NCBI RefSeq assembly: GCF_028583425.1
Contig: NC_072801.1
Span: 15,334,001-15,398,000 of the forward strand
Origin: Eublepharis macularius
Taxonomy: Eukaryota; Chordata; Lepidosauria; Squamata; Eublepharidae
Direction of reading: 5' to 3'
DNA: 64,000 nucleotides
The translations under genes were made by a program, and so were the position numbers. The notes beneath the pieces were generated by a model, which saw only the letters and a program-made list of their open reading frames with translations, was not told where the DNA came from and made no database searches. Of this stretch, positions 10,552-22,488 are shown piece after piece. Each line of letters begins with the position of its first letter. The first letter of the stretch is position 1.

Positions 10552-12265
10552 GTGCGGTCAAGTCACTTCCAGTTTATGGTGACCGTATGAATGAAAGACC
10601 TCTCAAACGTCCAGTCATTAACATCCTTACTCAGATCTTGCAAACTGGAGGATGTGACCTCCTTTATTGAGTCAAGCCATCTCATTTTGTATCTTCCACT
10701 TAGAATCATAGAATCATAGAGTTGGAAGGGGCCATACAGACCATCTAGTCCAACCCCCTGCCCAGTGCAGGATCAGCCTAAAGCATCCCTGACAAAGATT
10801 CATCCAGCCTCTTCTTGAAAACTGCCAGTGAAGGGGAGCTCACCACCTCCCTAGGCAGCTGATGCCACCTACTGCCTTCAACATTTCTTAGCATTATTAT
10901 CTTTTCCAGTCTTCTCATAATGAGACCAGAGTATGATAGCCTCCATCTCATCATTTTAGCTTCTAGGGAGAATTCACATTTGGTTTGATCTAGAACCCAC
11001 TTATTTGTCTTTTTAGCCGTCCATGGTATCCATAAAACTTCTCTAGCACCACATTTCAAATGAATCAACTTTCTTCCAATCACCTTTCTTCAGTGTCCAA
11101 TTCTCACATCTATATATAGTAATGGAGAATACCGTAGTGTTGTTTGTCTTAACCTTGGTCCCCAACAACATATCTTTATCCTTAAAGATCTTTTTTAGAT
11201 TCTTCATGGCTGCCCTTCCAAGCTTCAATCTTCTTCTGATTGCTTGATTACAGTCTCCCTTTTGGTTGATGATTGAGCCAAGGAATAGAAAATCTTTAGC
11301 AATTCCAATTTCTTCATTATCAACCTTAACATAGTGTAATTCCTCAGTAATCATTACTTTTGTTTTCTTGATATTCAGCTGTAATCCTGCTTTGGTGCTT
11401 TCTCCTTTAACCTTCCTCAGTAGTTGTTTCATGTCTTCACTATTTTCTGCCAGTAACGTGGTGTTGTCTATATATCTCAAATTGTTAATGTTCCTTCCAC
11501 CAGTTCTCATGTCAACTTCTTCTATATCTAATCCAGCTTTCCTTATGATATGTTCTGCATATAGGTTGAACAGATAGGGAGATAGTTTACATCCTTGTCT
11601 GACATATTTTCCCATTGGAAACCATTCTGTTTTCCTACATTCTGTCCTAAGAGTAGCCTCTTGTCCAGAGTACAAGTTGTGCATCAAAACAATCAGACGT
11701 GGCAAGTCCATTGCTTTTAACACCATCCATAGTTTGTCATGATCCATACACTCAAAAGCTTTGCTGTAATCAGTAGAAAACAGCCTGGTTTTCTTCGGAA
11801 ATTGATTGGTATGTTCTGTTAGGCATCATACATTTGCAATATGATCTCTAGTGCCTCTTCTTTTTCTGAATCCATCTCGCACTCCTGGCATTTCTTGTTT
11901 CATATATGGTAAGAGTCTTGGTTGTAGAATTTTGAGCATCACTTTGCTTGCATGGGAAATTGATGCAATGGTTCTATAGTTGCTGCAATCTTTGGCATCT
12001 CCTTTTTTGGGAAATGGAATATAGATTGAGCATTTCCAGTCTATGAGCCTGTGTTTTGTTTTCCATATTTGTTGACATATTCTTGTCAAGATTCTGATGG
12101 ACTCGGTTTCTGTAGCTTGAAATAGCTCTATTGATGTACCATCTACTCCCTGTGATTTGTTTCCCCCTGTTTCTTTGAGTGTAGCTTTCACTTCACTTTC
12201 TTCATCAAAAGATTCTTCTTTGAAAGAATCTGTTACTCTTCTATCTCTTCTATATAGTCCTTCGG
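10550..12265 (-). pseudogene. BovB (RTE-clade) LINE, reverse transcriptase remnant
   Basis: Minus-strand frames carry the BovB RT order: a region with CQQIWKT, FPKKGDAKDCSNYRTIA, SHASKVMLKIL and GFRKRRGTRDHIANV (12191-11826), then RQGCKLSPYLFNLYAE, NINNLRY and LNIKKTKVMI (11747-11400), then the C-terminal part LGSIINQKGDCNQAIRRRLK with FEMWC (to 11043). The final part, WLDSIKEVTSSSLQDLSKDV, continues at 10690-10560 beyond a CR1 insertion. The catalytic motif reads YIDN where a YADD-type motif is expected, and the frames are broken near 11750-11825 and 11045. The endonuclease half is missing (5' truncation). It cannot move on its own. Confidence 0.9.
10703..10884 (-). mobile_element. CR1 LINE 3' end, inserted in the BovB
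   Basis: The plus strand begins GAATCATAGAATCATAGAG and continues TTGGAAGGGGCCATACAG, ACCATCTAGTCCAACCCCC, the hallmark complement of a CR1 3' end with its octamer repeats. On the minus strand the encoded end reads SLAVFKKRLDESLSGML. It interrupts the BovB C-terminal region, so CR1 inserted after BovB. No target duplication is evident, as is usual for CR1. Confidence 0.9.
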
Positions 12266-12515
12266 TGTATTATTTCCATCTTTTCTTTATACCCTGCCTT
12301 TATCCCCAGTGGGGGCCCAAAGCAACTTACATTATTCTCCTGTCCTCCGTTTTATTCTCACAGCAATCCTGTGAGGTAGACTAGGCTAGACTGAGAATGT
12401 ATGACTGGCCCAAGGTCATCCAGCAAGCTTCCATAGCAAAACAGGGATCTGATCCTTGGTCGCCCAGATTCTAGTCCAACACTGTAGCCACTGCACCATA
12501 CTGCCTGTCACAAGG
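12266..12515 (-). repeat. Sauria-type tRNA SINE, minus strand
   Basis: The plus strand shows the complement in order: TATACCCTGCCTTTATCCCC, CAAAGCAACTTACATTATTC, CAATCCTGTGAGGTAGACTA, GGCCCAAGGTCATCCAGCAA, GCTTCCATAGC, then the tRNA-like end GTAGCCACTGCACCATACTG. It is nearly full length and sits against the truncated 5' side of the BovB. Confidence 0.85.
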
Positions 12516-12695
12516 AACCTTTGTAGTAGAGTGAGTAACGTCTGAAGAGTCTAAAAGAGGACAGCACACATACTAGGATTGCTGAGGGGTCTCAAAGGCC
12601 CAAGTGAGGGTGCAGGGGGGTGGGAGGCGGCGGACAGTGGAATACTAACCTCCCATGTGCTCGCATAGAGCACACGCTCTCTCGTTCTCCCCCTT

Positions 12696-12991
12696 CGCAA
12701 GGAATCCCAGTGAATGTTGAAATGGTGGTGAGTGAAAATTGCACCTTGGAGGCAGACAAGAATATGCCAACATTCATGTACGTGACTCTTTCCATCATCC
12801 TGTTGGAAAATGAGTGCAATGGAGGAAGGAGAGTGATTCCTCCCTCCTCCATCACGCTCATTTTCCAACGCAAGGAAGGAAGGAGTTGTGGTGAGTGCAC
12901 GCACACAAGAGTATGACGAACTGGGTGAAAAGTGCCTCCAAAGAGGCAGTTTTCTCTCACCTGTTTCAACATGCACTGGGATTCCTCTGCG
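12696..12991. mobile_element. Foldback element with nested inner hairpin
   Basis: Arm 12696-12757 (CGCAAGGAATCCCAGTGAAT...) is the imperfect complement of 12932-12991 (...GCACTGGGATTCCTCTGCG). Inside, TTGGAAAATGAG at 12803 pairs with CTCATTTTCCAA near 12868. No target duplication or known terminus was recognised, so the superfamily is open. The element makes long chance frames on both strands that should not be called genes. Confidence 0.7.
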
Positions 12992-15077
12992 AAGTGGGTT
13001 CACAGGAACACAGGTAAGCAGTTCTCCCCACTGGCCAGGTAACAAGGGGTGTGGGGGAGGTGGGGGTTCCTCCGCCCCAGGCAGGGAGATGGCAGGCCTA
13101 ACACACACACACAAACAAAGAGTGGGGAACAAGGGTATATATTAGACTTCTAGTTGAAGAGATCAACAAGAAAAGGACCCGCCCAGCCATCCTACAGGAT
13201 TATATGAGCCATAGAGTTGGATTACTTTTGCCCAAGCCCAAGGTTGCAAAAGGAGAGATGTTAGTATTATTTTGATATTCTTATTATTTTGCTTTGGTGA
13301 GGTCTTTGTGTTTTTGAGCCAGGTATAATTTCCTGCAATAGTATGGGCATCATACTGTTACATAAGCTCTAGAGACAGCAAGGAAAAAAATGTTACCAAT
13401 ATAAGCAGTCATGTCTTGGTTTTTCTCTGCAGTTTAAATTCTTTCCAAAAGCTTCTCAATTCTTCCATCAGTGGTGAATAATGATTTTTTGAGTCTTACT
13501 CTAGCCACAAAGGCTATCAGCAGCAATGCACCCACCCACACACAACCCCGTACCTTGTGGCCTTGAATCACCCATGCAGTGGCACACAGCGTATATTTGT
13601 CATCACGTTTCTGCACCATACTTGCCTCGAGGGGCATAAATATTGCCCAGCAGCTGTGTGTGTGTGTGGCTCCATAGGAACCACCATGCATTTTGATGAA
13701 AGGAGATTGATTGGGAGGACGTGCCCTGTGGTTTGAGTCGCATGAAGTTGCAATGCCAATGGTCTGTGATTCATACAGCAAGATTTTGGGTCTTGGTGTG
13801 GGTGGATGCATGAGTATGCATCCCAGGCCCGGCAGCACATTGGTGTTGAAATCCACTTTCCCCTCCTGACTTGTCTGATCTTCTCCTTCCTCTGGAGCAC
13901 AAACAGCAAAGTCTGCCTACTAGCCTCTCAGTAGGTTCCTGTGAATAGTCTGATAATGTAACTTCATCACCCCACCCTGCCACCAAATCTTCTATTATAT
14001 GGTAGTAGCCATACAGTTCCCAACTTTGTAATGTCCTCTTTGGGCAGAAGCGTGTGATTTACAGAGAACACACGCAATGCATACTTTGTAGGCCTTTATT
14101 TCTCCAGAGCCTGGTATAAGCAATAGCTGAAGCCGAGAAAGCTTAGCCTGAACTCTTCGTGTTTGGTTAGGTCTCCCCATCAAGTTCAAGGAAAAGCCAA
14201 GTCTCCCAAGAGGTTTCCTGTTTGTTCCTTATGCGACTGCAATCTACACATGTGCATTAACAGCAGTGCTTGAATGAGCAGACCTGGGCATATCTGTGGC
14301 GGTGTGGCTCCTGAGCCCCCTGTTGCCCAGATAAAACTTGGGGAAAGCCACTGGTGTGCATGCACCTTTTGATCAGGAGCAGCCAGTGAAAGAGGGCAGG
14401 TGGGCCACAAGTAAGAAATGGAGCAGGGGGACACTGAGCCCTTACCTGTGGCTGTTGTTTGGTGCCCGTCAAGGCAAGAGTGTCTTGAAGCACATGGTCC
14501 AGAGCATCCAACACAGCTGATACCTTCTTCCTATGCATGGTACAGCTGGCCGTTTACCAGCTGGGCTTCTGTGTGCCACCTCCCAGGTTTGCCTCCTTGC
14601 CTTCCACATGACTGCTGCTAAGTACAGGGGGCCTGCCTTCTTGGTGTCCACTGCCTTTTTTGTATGTCGTAGAGGTGCTGTAGCTGAACCTGTCCCCTTT
14701 GCTTGATGTAGTTCTTGATTATATTTTTTTTCCTTTTGTGGGATCCTTCTGTGGTGAGAGATTATTGTTGGCCTACCTCCCACTTTCCCAAATAATGCGC
14801 AGCTTGGGGAAAAATAGTCGTTTCCACAATAAGGACAGTAAGGACCAAATAAATGAGCCATTGAAGTCTATTGTACATCAGTTGCTAACTCAGGGCACCT
14901 TCCCCAGGCAACTCAAACAGCAGTTATCCACCTGCTACTTAAAAAACCATCCCTAAACATAAATAAGGCAGCTAGTTATCACCCAGTCTCTAACCTACCC
15001 TTTCTGGACAAAGCGTTATACTGGATCCAGCACTACTGCTAGAAGACAGCGGCAAAAAAATACTTTCTCCAACCTCA
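12992..15077. other. No recognised feature
   Basis: About 2 kb with no nameable repeat, RNA or exon. It has a CA-rich patch near 13082-13115 and GT-rich patches near 13658. Several open frames of 60-140 codons occur on the minus strand, but none has a domain. Confidence 0.4.
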
Positions 15078-15279
15078 GAGCCAAGCTACAAGTGACGCCT
15101 TACACAGGTTGGACACTTGTCAGCTTCCCTCAAGTTTTGATGGGAAATGTAGGGGTCCTGGTTTTACAGCTAGGCTCTCCATTACAGCTGCAAGATCAGG
15201 ATGCCTACATTTCCCATCAAAACTTGAGGGAAGCTGACAAGTGTCCAACCTGTGTCAGGCGTCACTTGTAGCTTGGCTC
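15078..15279. mobile_element. Palindromic MITE, 'GAGCCAAGCTACAAG' family
   Basis: Left arm GAGCCAAGCTACAAGTGACG... and right arm ...CGTCACTTGTAGCTTGGCTC are near-perfect complements of about 80 bases around a short centre. The flanks are TCA on both sides (15075-15077 and 15280-15282), compatible with a 3-bp target duplication. The same termini bound the composite element at 61655-62795. No coding region. A PIF/Harbinger-like origin is possible but unproven. Confidence 0.8.
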
Positions 15280-15284
15280 TCAGT

Positions 15285-16230
15285 CTAGCCTGGAAGATGG
15301 CCCTGTACCTCAACACAGCCAAAGATGGCCCCGTACCTCAACACAGCCAATCTGTCCATGCTATGATAACATTGAGACTTGACTACTGTAACGTAAGTTA
15401 ACTTGGAGACTCCAGTTGATGCAGAACACTACGTCTTGATTTTTTTATCAGGAGCTAGGAGAAATATGAATATTACTCCCGTTCTACAGTAAATCCACTG
15501 GTTCCCCTTCAGTTACCAGGCTCAGTTCAAGGTATTGGCTGTCACATACAAAGCTCTCTATGGCTTTGCTCTGGAATATCTACAGGACCTCTTCCCTGCC
15601 TATGTTCCACCATGACAGCTTTTCTCATTGGAACAGGGCCTTCTGTAGGTGCAACCTTGCACGTGGGCAAAATCAACAGCTGCCCATACATGTACATTCT
15701 CTGTGGTGGCCCCCACCTCATGGAGTGGGATACCTGAAGAGGTTGAGAAAGATCTCAGTCTCCCGGCTTTCCACAAATGATGCAAAACTGAATTATTCAA
15801 GAGGGCTTTTTACTCAGATGGGAGGACTGTTCTGTAAGGAAATGCTCTCAAAGAGATCCATCAGTAGAGAGATGGACCATAGACTTCACTACTATATGCT
15901 ATCTGTGCTATATATGCTATATATGAAGTATATATAGCATATATATGCATATAGCTATATATGCATATATATGCTATATATGAGCCTACTGAGTAGCTCT
16001 ATGCCATTTAATATATCAGCCTTAGAATTGCTTATTCAGCATTTTTTTCAACTCTGTGTGTTTGTTTTCTGCTGGTTTTAAATCTTTGCAAATTTGTATT
16101 TATATACCCTATTACATTGTTTATTGAACTTTCCTTGAAATTGACTGTACTGACTCACACTGTGTAATCCACCTTGAATCTCAGTGAGAAAGGCAGACTA
16201 TAAATGACATAAATAAGTAATTATTTAATA
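15285..16230 (+). pseudogene. L2-like LINE 3' half
   Basis: The plus strand encodes broken pieces of the RT C-terminal region: a stretch with LLPFYSKSTGSP, then YKALYGFALEYLQDLFPAYV-like sequence, and a segment around 15690-15840 resembling the 'VVAPTLWN.LPEEIR..P.L..FRK..KT.LF' tail that is clearer at 54905-55655. It ends with the 3' UTR words TGTAATCCACCTTGAATCTC and AGGCAGACTATAAATGACAT. Near 15294-15351 a 29-bp unit (AAGATGGCCC...) is tandemly duplicated. Many frame breaks; inactive. Confidence 0.7.
15902..15985. repeat. AT-rich palindromic TATATGC repeat
   Basis: GCTATATATG-type words occur in both orientations, giving several overlapping palindromes of pure AT with scattered GC. It lies inside the 3' UTR of the L2-like copy and looks like expansion of a simple repeat. 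Confidence 0.8.
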
Positions 16231-16235
16231 ATAGG

Positions 16236-19200
16236 TATGGTGGTAAGCACTATGGGCACATGTCTGTTTGTATGAATGTAATGTCGTTTCTGCTTTCCCA
16301 TAATGAGCGCTTCCTTTTGGATGCCTAGAGGGTAAGGTGCGCTCGCACGGGCCCGAGGGAGCATTATTTTGAGAGAGAAATGTCTGAGACTTGCTTATTT
16401 CTACTTCAGAATATGAGTCATTGGTACAGTTCAGAATGCCAGATCCCACCACTTGTTCCTTCACATTTATATTCAGATTAACAGGGATTATCACGCTGTT
16501 TAGGCACGTCCCATGCACAGAGCTCCCTGACAACTTCTGTAGCAAAGATCCAACATGCAGGACTTTAAAGATCTTGGAGGAAAAGGTGGAGTCGGGGGCT
16601 AGTAATTTTCTCTTCCTTGAAGACTGAAGGCTCTTCTCTCTCTGGAATTTCTCATGACCTGCATGCCAAGGAGCTTGCCTCTCAATTGGCTGCAGAAACA
16701 GGCTCAACATCCCAGAATATGGACTTTTATGTGGGAGCCAGTAGTCACACAGCGTTCATCCAGAAACTATCATTATCGGCCCTTTGCTTTTCTCGGTTTC
16801 TTTCAACTACAGCTCCCAGGATGCCTGAAGATATGCAGACATCCGAAGACGGTGGTTTCCTATAAACTTTTGGGGTTTCATGCTTTGCAGGCAGGAATGT
16901 TTTTATTGCATCACAACCCCCCTTCTCTACCTCGCTGGTATTTTTCAGCCATGGAAAGAAAGTGGAGGTTCGAACTATGGACATAGAATGGGAGAGAGAG
17001 GATGGGGTACTGCTAAATGCCATACATTAGCAGTTCTTGAAGTTATAGGGGGAAGAGAACTTTCTCTCCCCGTTCTCCCTTTGCTTTCTTGCCCTGTGAG
17101 TACTTGCCTGCTACCTTTCCAAATAAGACTTTCACATTTGGAAGGACATTGGAATAGCCTGTATCTCATAAATCCAATATGGCTCTTGCTGTTGGGACGA
17201 CCTAGAGAGAGGACCATATTTTAACAAGCTGTGTCTTCTTTTTGGCTGCCTTCTCAATGAAATTTAAAGATTTTTTTCATACTGCAAATAGTACAGTGAC
17301 TTAGAAAAACTGTAATGGAGGAGTACAAGAAAGTGATTTTCGTTGTTGTTGCAAGAACTGTTTCATTGTCAGAATTTTGCCAGGAAACCTGCCTAAAATT
17401 TCTGACAAAGCCTTTAACAGTAGTTTGAAATTGGAATTTCCAAAGGGGTCTTTAAATTTCTCTGATCCGAATGAAAGCTCTGAATGATTTAGCACCGCCA
17501 TTATACAACTCCAAGAGTGCTTTTTGGCTTGCTATTTAAAGCATCAGTAGACTACTCCAGCAGTAAAGACTTTTTGTGTATGTCACTTGGTTAGTGCCGT
17601 AAGGATTGTGTTACTGCTATCCCTTATTTCCTGTCATTAAGAGACCACGGAGAGGGTTGCCTGTGAAAAGGACCCCCAACCGGACAGAGTAGGTGCTAGA
17701 GAGGGATGTGCACCAAGAAAATTTCCATTTTGGTTCTGGGGGTTCCAGGATAATGCCGTTCCATTACTAGTTTGTTCCGGATTGGCTGGTGCAGGCTTGG
17801 AACTGATCCATTTGGGGTTTATAGTTTTCATGAATTCAGTCCATTGCTCATGCATTGGTTGCACATCTGCAAATGCACACTGTTCTTTTCAAGGGGGTGG
17901 GGAAATGAGGCACTGGGGCAGCTGTTTTTGCACTTAACCAAAAACCTCCTATTGATCCACTGAGTTTTTCCTCAAACGCAGTAACACACACACAACAATG
18001 GACCCTTAGAAGGCGAGCGTCATTGGCTGTGGCAGTGGCAGCTTGGCCACAAGTAGGAGAGCGCTCCAACCAATGCAGTGCAGCAACATTAAAAACAATT
18101 CTGTTGTATGTTCACTTTTTAAAATTTTTCTTATAGTTCCAGTAACTTCTTATCTTTGCATTCTGCTGTTGCCTGTTGCTACAGTTTTCTTGTGCTTTGT
18201 AGTTCCCACAATGAGGGGTGAATCCAAATCTTTCCGTTTGATGCTCAGAATTCCACTGCCAAATGGGGCATTTTTGCTGCCAATCTTCTCCATCATCTAA
18301 GTGCAAGAAGGCAGGCAGAATGATTGTCTGAATTCCACCACCACCACCACCCGCCCCCACAGACCTGTGTTTCCCCTTAAGTCTTCCTTTTGTAGGCACT
18401 ATAGGATAGGATAGTTTTTGAAAGGGCAGAGTAGTAGAGAAAGCCCTGAAAGACTATGAAATCAATTCTGAACAGGTTTACTTAGATGTAAGTCCCATGT
18501 TATTCAATAGTGCCTACTCCCATGGAAGCATCTTTCAAATTGCAGCTTATGATCGAAGTCTTCCTTCCAAATGTTTCCAAAACTGATAAGAGGGAAAGGG
18601 TCTCCTCTTGTGAGGACCCAGTTGGCAAGGAGGGAGTGAATACCATTTCCCAGGTAACTATGGGGTGGGTAAATGCACTCATTCTCATTGTTCTCATTCC
18701 CCCTTCCTGCTAACAGAGTTAATGATTAACGTAAAGTCTCTCTCCCCTTGGGAACTAATTGATGAATGCTGTTCAGGAAAACAAGACGCTGCCCTGCGAG
18801 GTGAGCTCAGCGCCTGCCTGCTGCTGCAAGGTACAAAACGAAATGAAACACACAAACTTTTGGTGGGAGGGACTCGTCACAATTTAGTTTCCCTGATTTG
18901 GTTCAGCATTTTGGAAGCTGCTTTAACAAGCCGAACCAACAATTTCTGCATGAATTTTCGGCTCATTTTTCTGTTATGCATACCCCTAGCAGGTACTCCT
19001 AATGGCCTGCTCCTTTTGTTCCAAGCATTCCAGGGTAAACTGCAACAATGTACTGCTGGGTATCCTGTTACGAATTAATACCAAAAGATTGACCATTGTT
19101 TGATCACAAGTGAAAACATTACATAGGCAGGGAACATCCCACCAGAAGTTTTAGCAGTGGTAAGCAGCATGAATAAACTTTCAATTTTGCCAGTGGCCAA

Positions 19201-20367
19201 GGATTCTGAAGGTATCGTGATTCGGCAAACTCTACAGATCTTACATCACCCACTATAAGCTTTAGGTCTTTGCAAGTTCCAACCATTCACACAAGTTAAA
19301 ACACTGAAATCCATTGAGATGGCAGGATAGAGTGACTGTGCCCTGTATCGTCTTCACTCATTGGAGTTTAGAGCAACCACATATGGCCTTACAGTATAGA
19401 AAAGAGCTAGAGGTGTGAGTGGGGGAGGGTCTTACTTATTGCTGCCCCATGATAAAATCCTTCCACGTGAGCTAGCTGTATAGTTGTGAACAGCCAAGAT
19501 CATAGCACTGGGACGTAGCCATCAAATCCATCTGACATGGAGCAGAATGAATCTGGCATGCCATCCTGGAGCTCAGCAGGGTAATGTTTGTTTGCTGACC
19601 TCTTGCCTGCCATTCTGTGTGACTCACTGGACACCCAAGAAGCAGCTATGTTGGATGACAAGATCCACTTTTCTAACACTCCTTTCGCATTCATGAGCTT
19701 TCTCCCCGTGTTGCTGGCATGTGGCAATTTGTTATTTTGGAATTGGGCCGGTAACTATTTTCTTAATAATGTTATTTTTGAAGTCTTAGATTTTGAGGGG
19801 AAAAAATGATTGCTGAGGTTCAGCGTATGCAGCTACAAACTCTGAGTGGACTCCCTGGGTCTGATTGTGGGGCTCATGCCCCCTCTTCTCTTCTGCCTCC
19901 AGAGGGAAGTGAAAGAAGGAATCAGAAAATGTCAGTGAAGGAAGTATACCAGCATGGAATCAACACATTTTTTTCTCAAGCTGTATCCACAGAGCCATGG
20001 ACTTTTGCAAAGAGTACCTATTTTTTTGAAAAAAATAGTTTGAATATAGGGGCGATGCTCTGCAGTCATCTATACAGTTTTACAGCAGCAAAGAGGAAGG
20101 ATGGGTTTCAGTCAACAAACTATGTTGCTTGCATCTTCCTTCTCAGGAATATATTTTATTTCAGGCTGAGTGAGCAACGATCACAAAACTGCCCGTTTTG
20201 TTCACCAACAATAAGAGGGATGCTGGATTTGCACAATTTCAGTCCCACTTGGCTCTGGGGCCAAGCTATTATTTATTATTGGTACATTTCCTGCTGCCTG
20301 CTCAGGTAGGGTTTCTGGGAGTGGTGTGGTAGGGATCTTGATGGCTGGAGGAGAGCCTGCTGGCCCC
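16236..20367. other. Mostly unrecognised, repeat-poor
   Basis: About 4.1 kb with no element I can name firmly. The words GAGGGATGTGCACC (about 17693) and ATGCATACCCCTAG (about 18975) resemble opposite ends of a lizard repeat, but the pairing is weak. AGTCCCATG and CTACTCCCATGGAAG near 18490-18530 resemble the repeat at 45225. A (CCA)n patch lies near 18336-18350. No convincing exon. Confidence 0.35.
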
Positions 20368-20480
20368 CACGAACAACGAACATGTTCGTGAACAGGTCAT
20401 GTTTGTCATTGTTCGTTGTTCGTGGATGGCAACGAATAACAAACACCATGTTCGGGGTTTTTTTCTGTTCGTGCCCATGT
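20368..20480. repeat. GAACA/TGTTC-rich inverted repeat
   Basis: ACGAACAACGAACATGTTCG and TTGTTCGTTGTTCGT are complementary words within about 110 bases, followed by ACCATGTTCGGGG and CTGTTCGTGCCC. The pattern is a small foldback repeat. The family was not identified. Confidence 0.6.
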
Positions 20481-22456
20481 CTAGATAACACCTCCTCTCA
20501 CTCCAGGTAGGGCTATGCAAATTTCTGTAACTGAAACATAGAGCAGGAAGGAGTGGTCACTGAGGGAACTCTGGATGAAACAAAAAAGGTTTCATCCACT
20601 GACGAAAGACAGTGACTAAGGGGACAGGGAGAGAGTTCCATAGTTTTTGGTGCCACAACCAAGAAGGTCCTCCGCTATATGGTATAACAGCCATCTTTAC
20701 TTCATCAGACAGATGGATCGTTTAGAGGAGAGTTCTCCAAGCCCCGTTCTCTGCACATTTATGCTAATCTATGAGTTTTCCCGTTTGACTGAGAGACTGC
20801 AGCCAAATACAGCTCCCAATAATAATACATCTTTGCTCACCCTAAGTCACCCCTGTAATAAAAATACTCATCTCAGGAAGACTTATACTCTTTCTGGGGC
20901 TCTCCCCAGTGGCTGTGTGTGCTGTCATTTGGATTGCAAATTCTCACCTCTCCCTTCATGCACTCACTGTCCAAAAGTAGGTGTGAAATAGTCAGCACCT
21001 AGAAGTATGGCCTTGTTAGTAGTCCAAGTGGGAACAAAACGTCACAACCATGCTATCCCCAGGTCCTGCAGATGTGAGGACAGTCATCTGGGATCCAGGT
21101 TGCCACACATCCCCCTGCAAATAACAAGATGTTGTATCTCAGCTGATCCTCCCTGTGTATTCCTGCACTACTTGTTGAAAAAACACATTTGTAAATGGTA
21201 ATATGTTTACGAGCTAATACAAAAATGCCCATAACACACAACTGGAAGAGCAGTATATTTGGTTCTGCAGAGGACTGGCTCGCAGTATCTGGGGTGTTGC
21301 TGTAACATTTAATAAAGAAAACTTAACTGTGTATAAGTTTCTGAAAGGCATCATCATTGTATACAGAAATGGTTCTTGCTTGCAGCATTTTGGAATGACA
21401 TTCAGTCAGGATGTAAGACCTAGGTTTTGTTCTCTTCAGTATAATATTGATGCTCATTAAGGGAGACAGAGTTTTGTACCAATATATTCTGATGCAAAAT
21501 AAGCATTGATATGACTTTTAGCTACCCATTCTTCTTTCACTTTGGGACTTTTCTCCACCACGTCTGTGGCTGTGCAAGATGCCTTCTGGATTATTCCAAC
21601 AACCTTCTGTGAATTCCTTTCTTCCAGTTTTATCTTGTGTTCTTTCATACACACACGCATGCACATGCACACACATGCAAATTCATGTTTTTTGGCACCT
21701 GCCTGGAATTCCAGATAGTGACTGATTATATCAGGCAGTGTGGTCCACTAAAGGAGCTTGGTTCTTATCCAAAAGGAAAACCATTGGGACGCTGTGGCCA
21801 AGTCAGCGTAACCACATCACTGCTTTCCTGAACTTGGAAAACTCTGGCTGAGTGGCAGCCCAGAATAACAAAGTTTTCCATCCTCGACAGGATCTTTGGA
21901 TGTTTGGCCTCTGAAAAACAAGAATAGGCTCCAGTACAAGTGCTGGGTTCAGACTAAACAATAGCAGAGCTCCTTCCAAAGGCGCTGGAACCATTTTAAG
22001 GCGGGAGCTCTGCCGTGGGTCAACAGTTTGACGCATCAGTGATTAAGGAATCCAGACCGGCAACTTTGTGATCTATATGAGTAGTACTAAGGGCAGGAAA
22101 GGTAGAGAGATCCCCATCAGGACAGAGATGAATCAGTGGATCTGTGTGTGGGCTCTAACAGGAAATTTGTCAGAGATGAGCTCTGAGTCCGCTAGCTAAT
22201 TTTTATGACTAGGTGGTTTTACAATAGTGTTAGACCTCCAGCACTGTCCCTTTGCTTATGAAAACTTTCTCATTCCTCTGTGCATTGCATGGCTATGATG
22301 GGAAAACAAACTTAATCCCCATGTGACATGCATGAAACTGGGCAAGTACTAGTTCTGGAGGCATTTCTTACTTGTAGATTGAACTTCCACGCAGCTGCCA
22401 ATTAGAATAGAGTTTTTCCAAGCCATGCCTTCTATCAAAGCCGAAGATTTTGTTGC
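20481..22456. other. Mostly unrecognised
   Basis: GGGGACAGGGAGAGAGTTCC followed by ATAG at about 20620-20644 resembles the LINE word at 34318-34350. Nothing else is identifiable. An AATAAAG hexamer occurs at about 21311. A CA-rich patch occurs at 21648-21678. Confidence 0.35.
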
Positions 22457-22488
22457 AAATAATAATAATAATAGTAATAGTAATAATG
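22457..22488 (+). repeat. (AAT/AGT)n short tandem repeat
   Basis: About ten trinucleotide units, mainly AAT with interspersed AGT. Followed at 22489-22507 by the small palindrome GTGGGAAAGTGTTTCCCAC. Confidence 0.85.

Noticed and set aside
10485-10670. VCVCVC-repeat peptide frame
   Set aside because: It is a translated (TG)n tract.
12551-13132. 193-codon minus-strand frame
   Set aside because: It lies across a foldback element, has an opposing open frame caused by the symmetry, and no recognisable domain.
17690-18985. Inverted pair GAGGGATGTGCACC / GCATACCCCTAG as ends of one element
   Set aside because: The similarity is only a few bases long and the 1.3 kb between shows no supporting symmetry.
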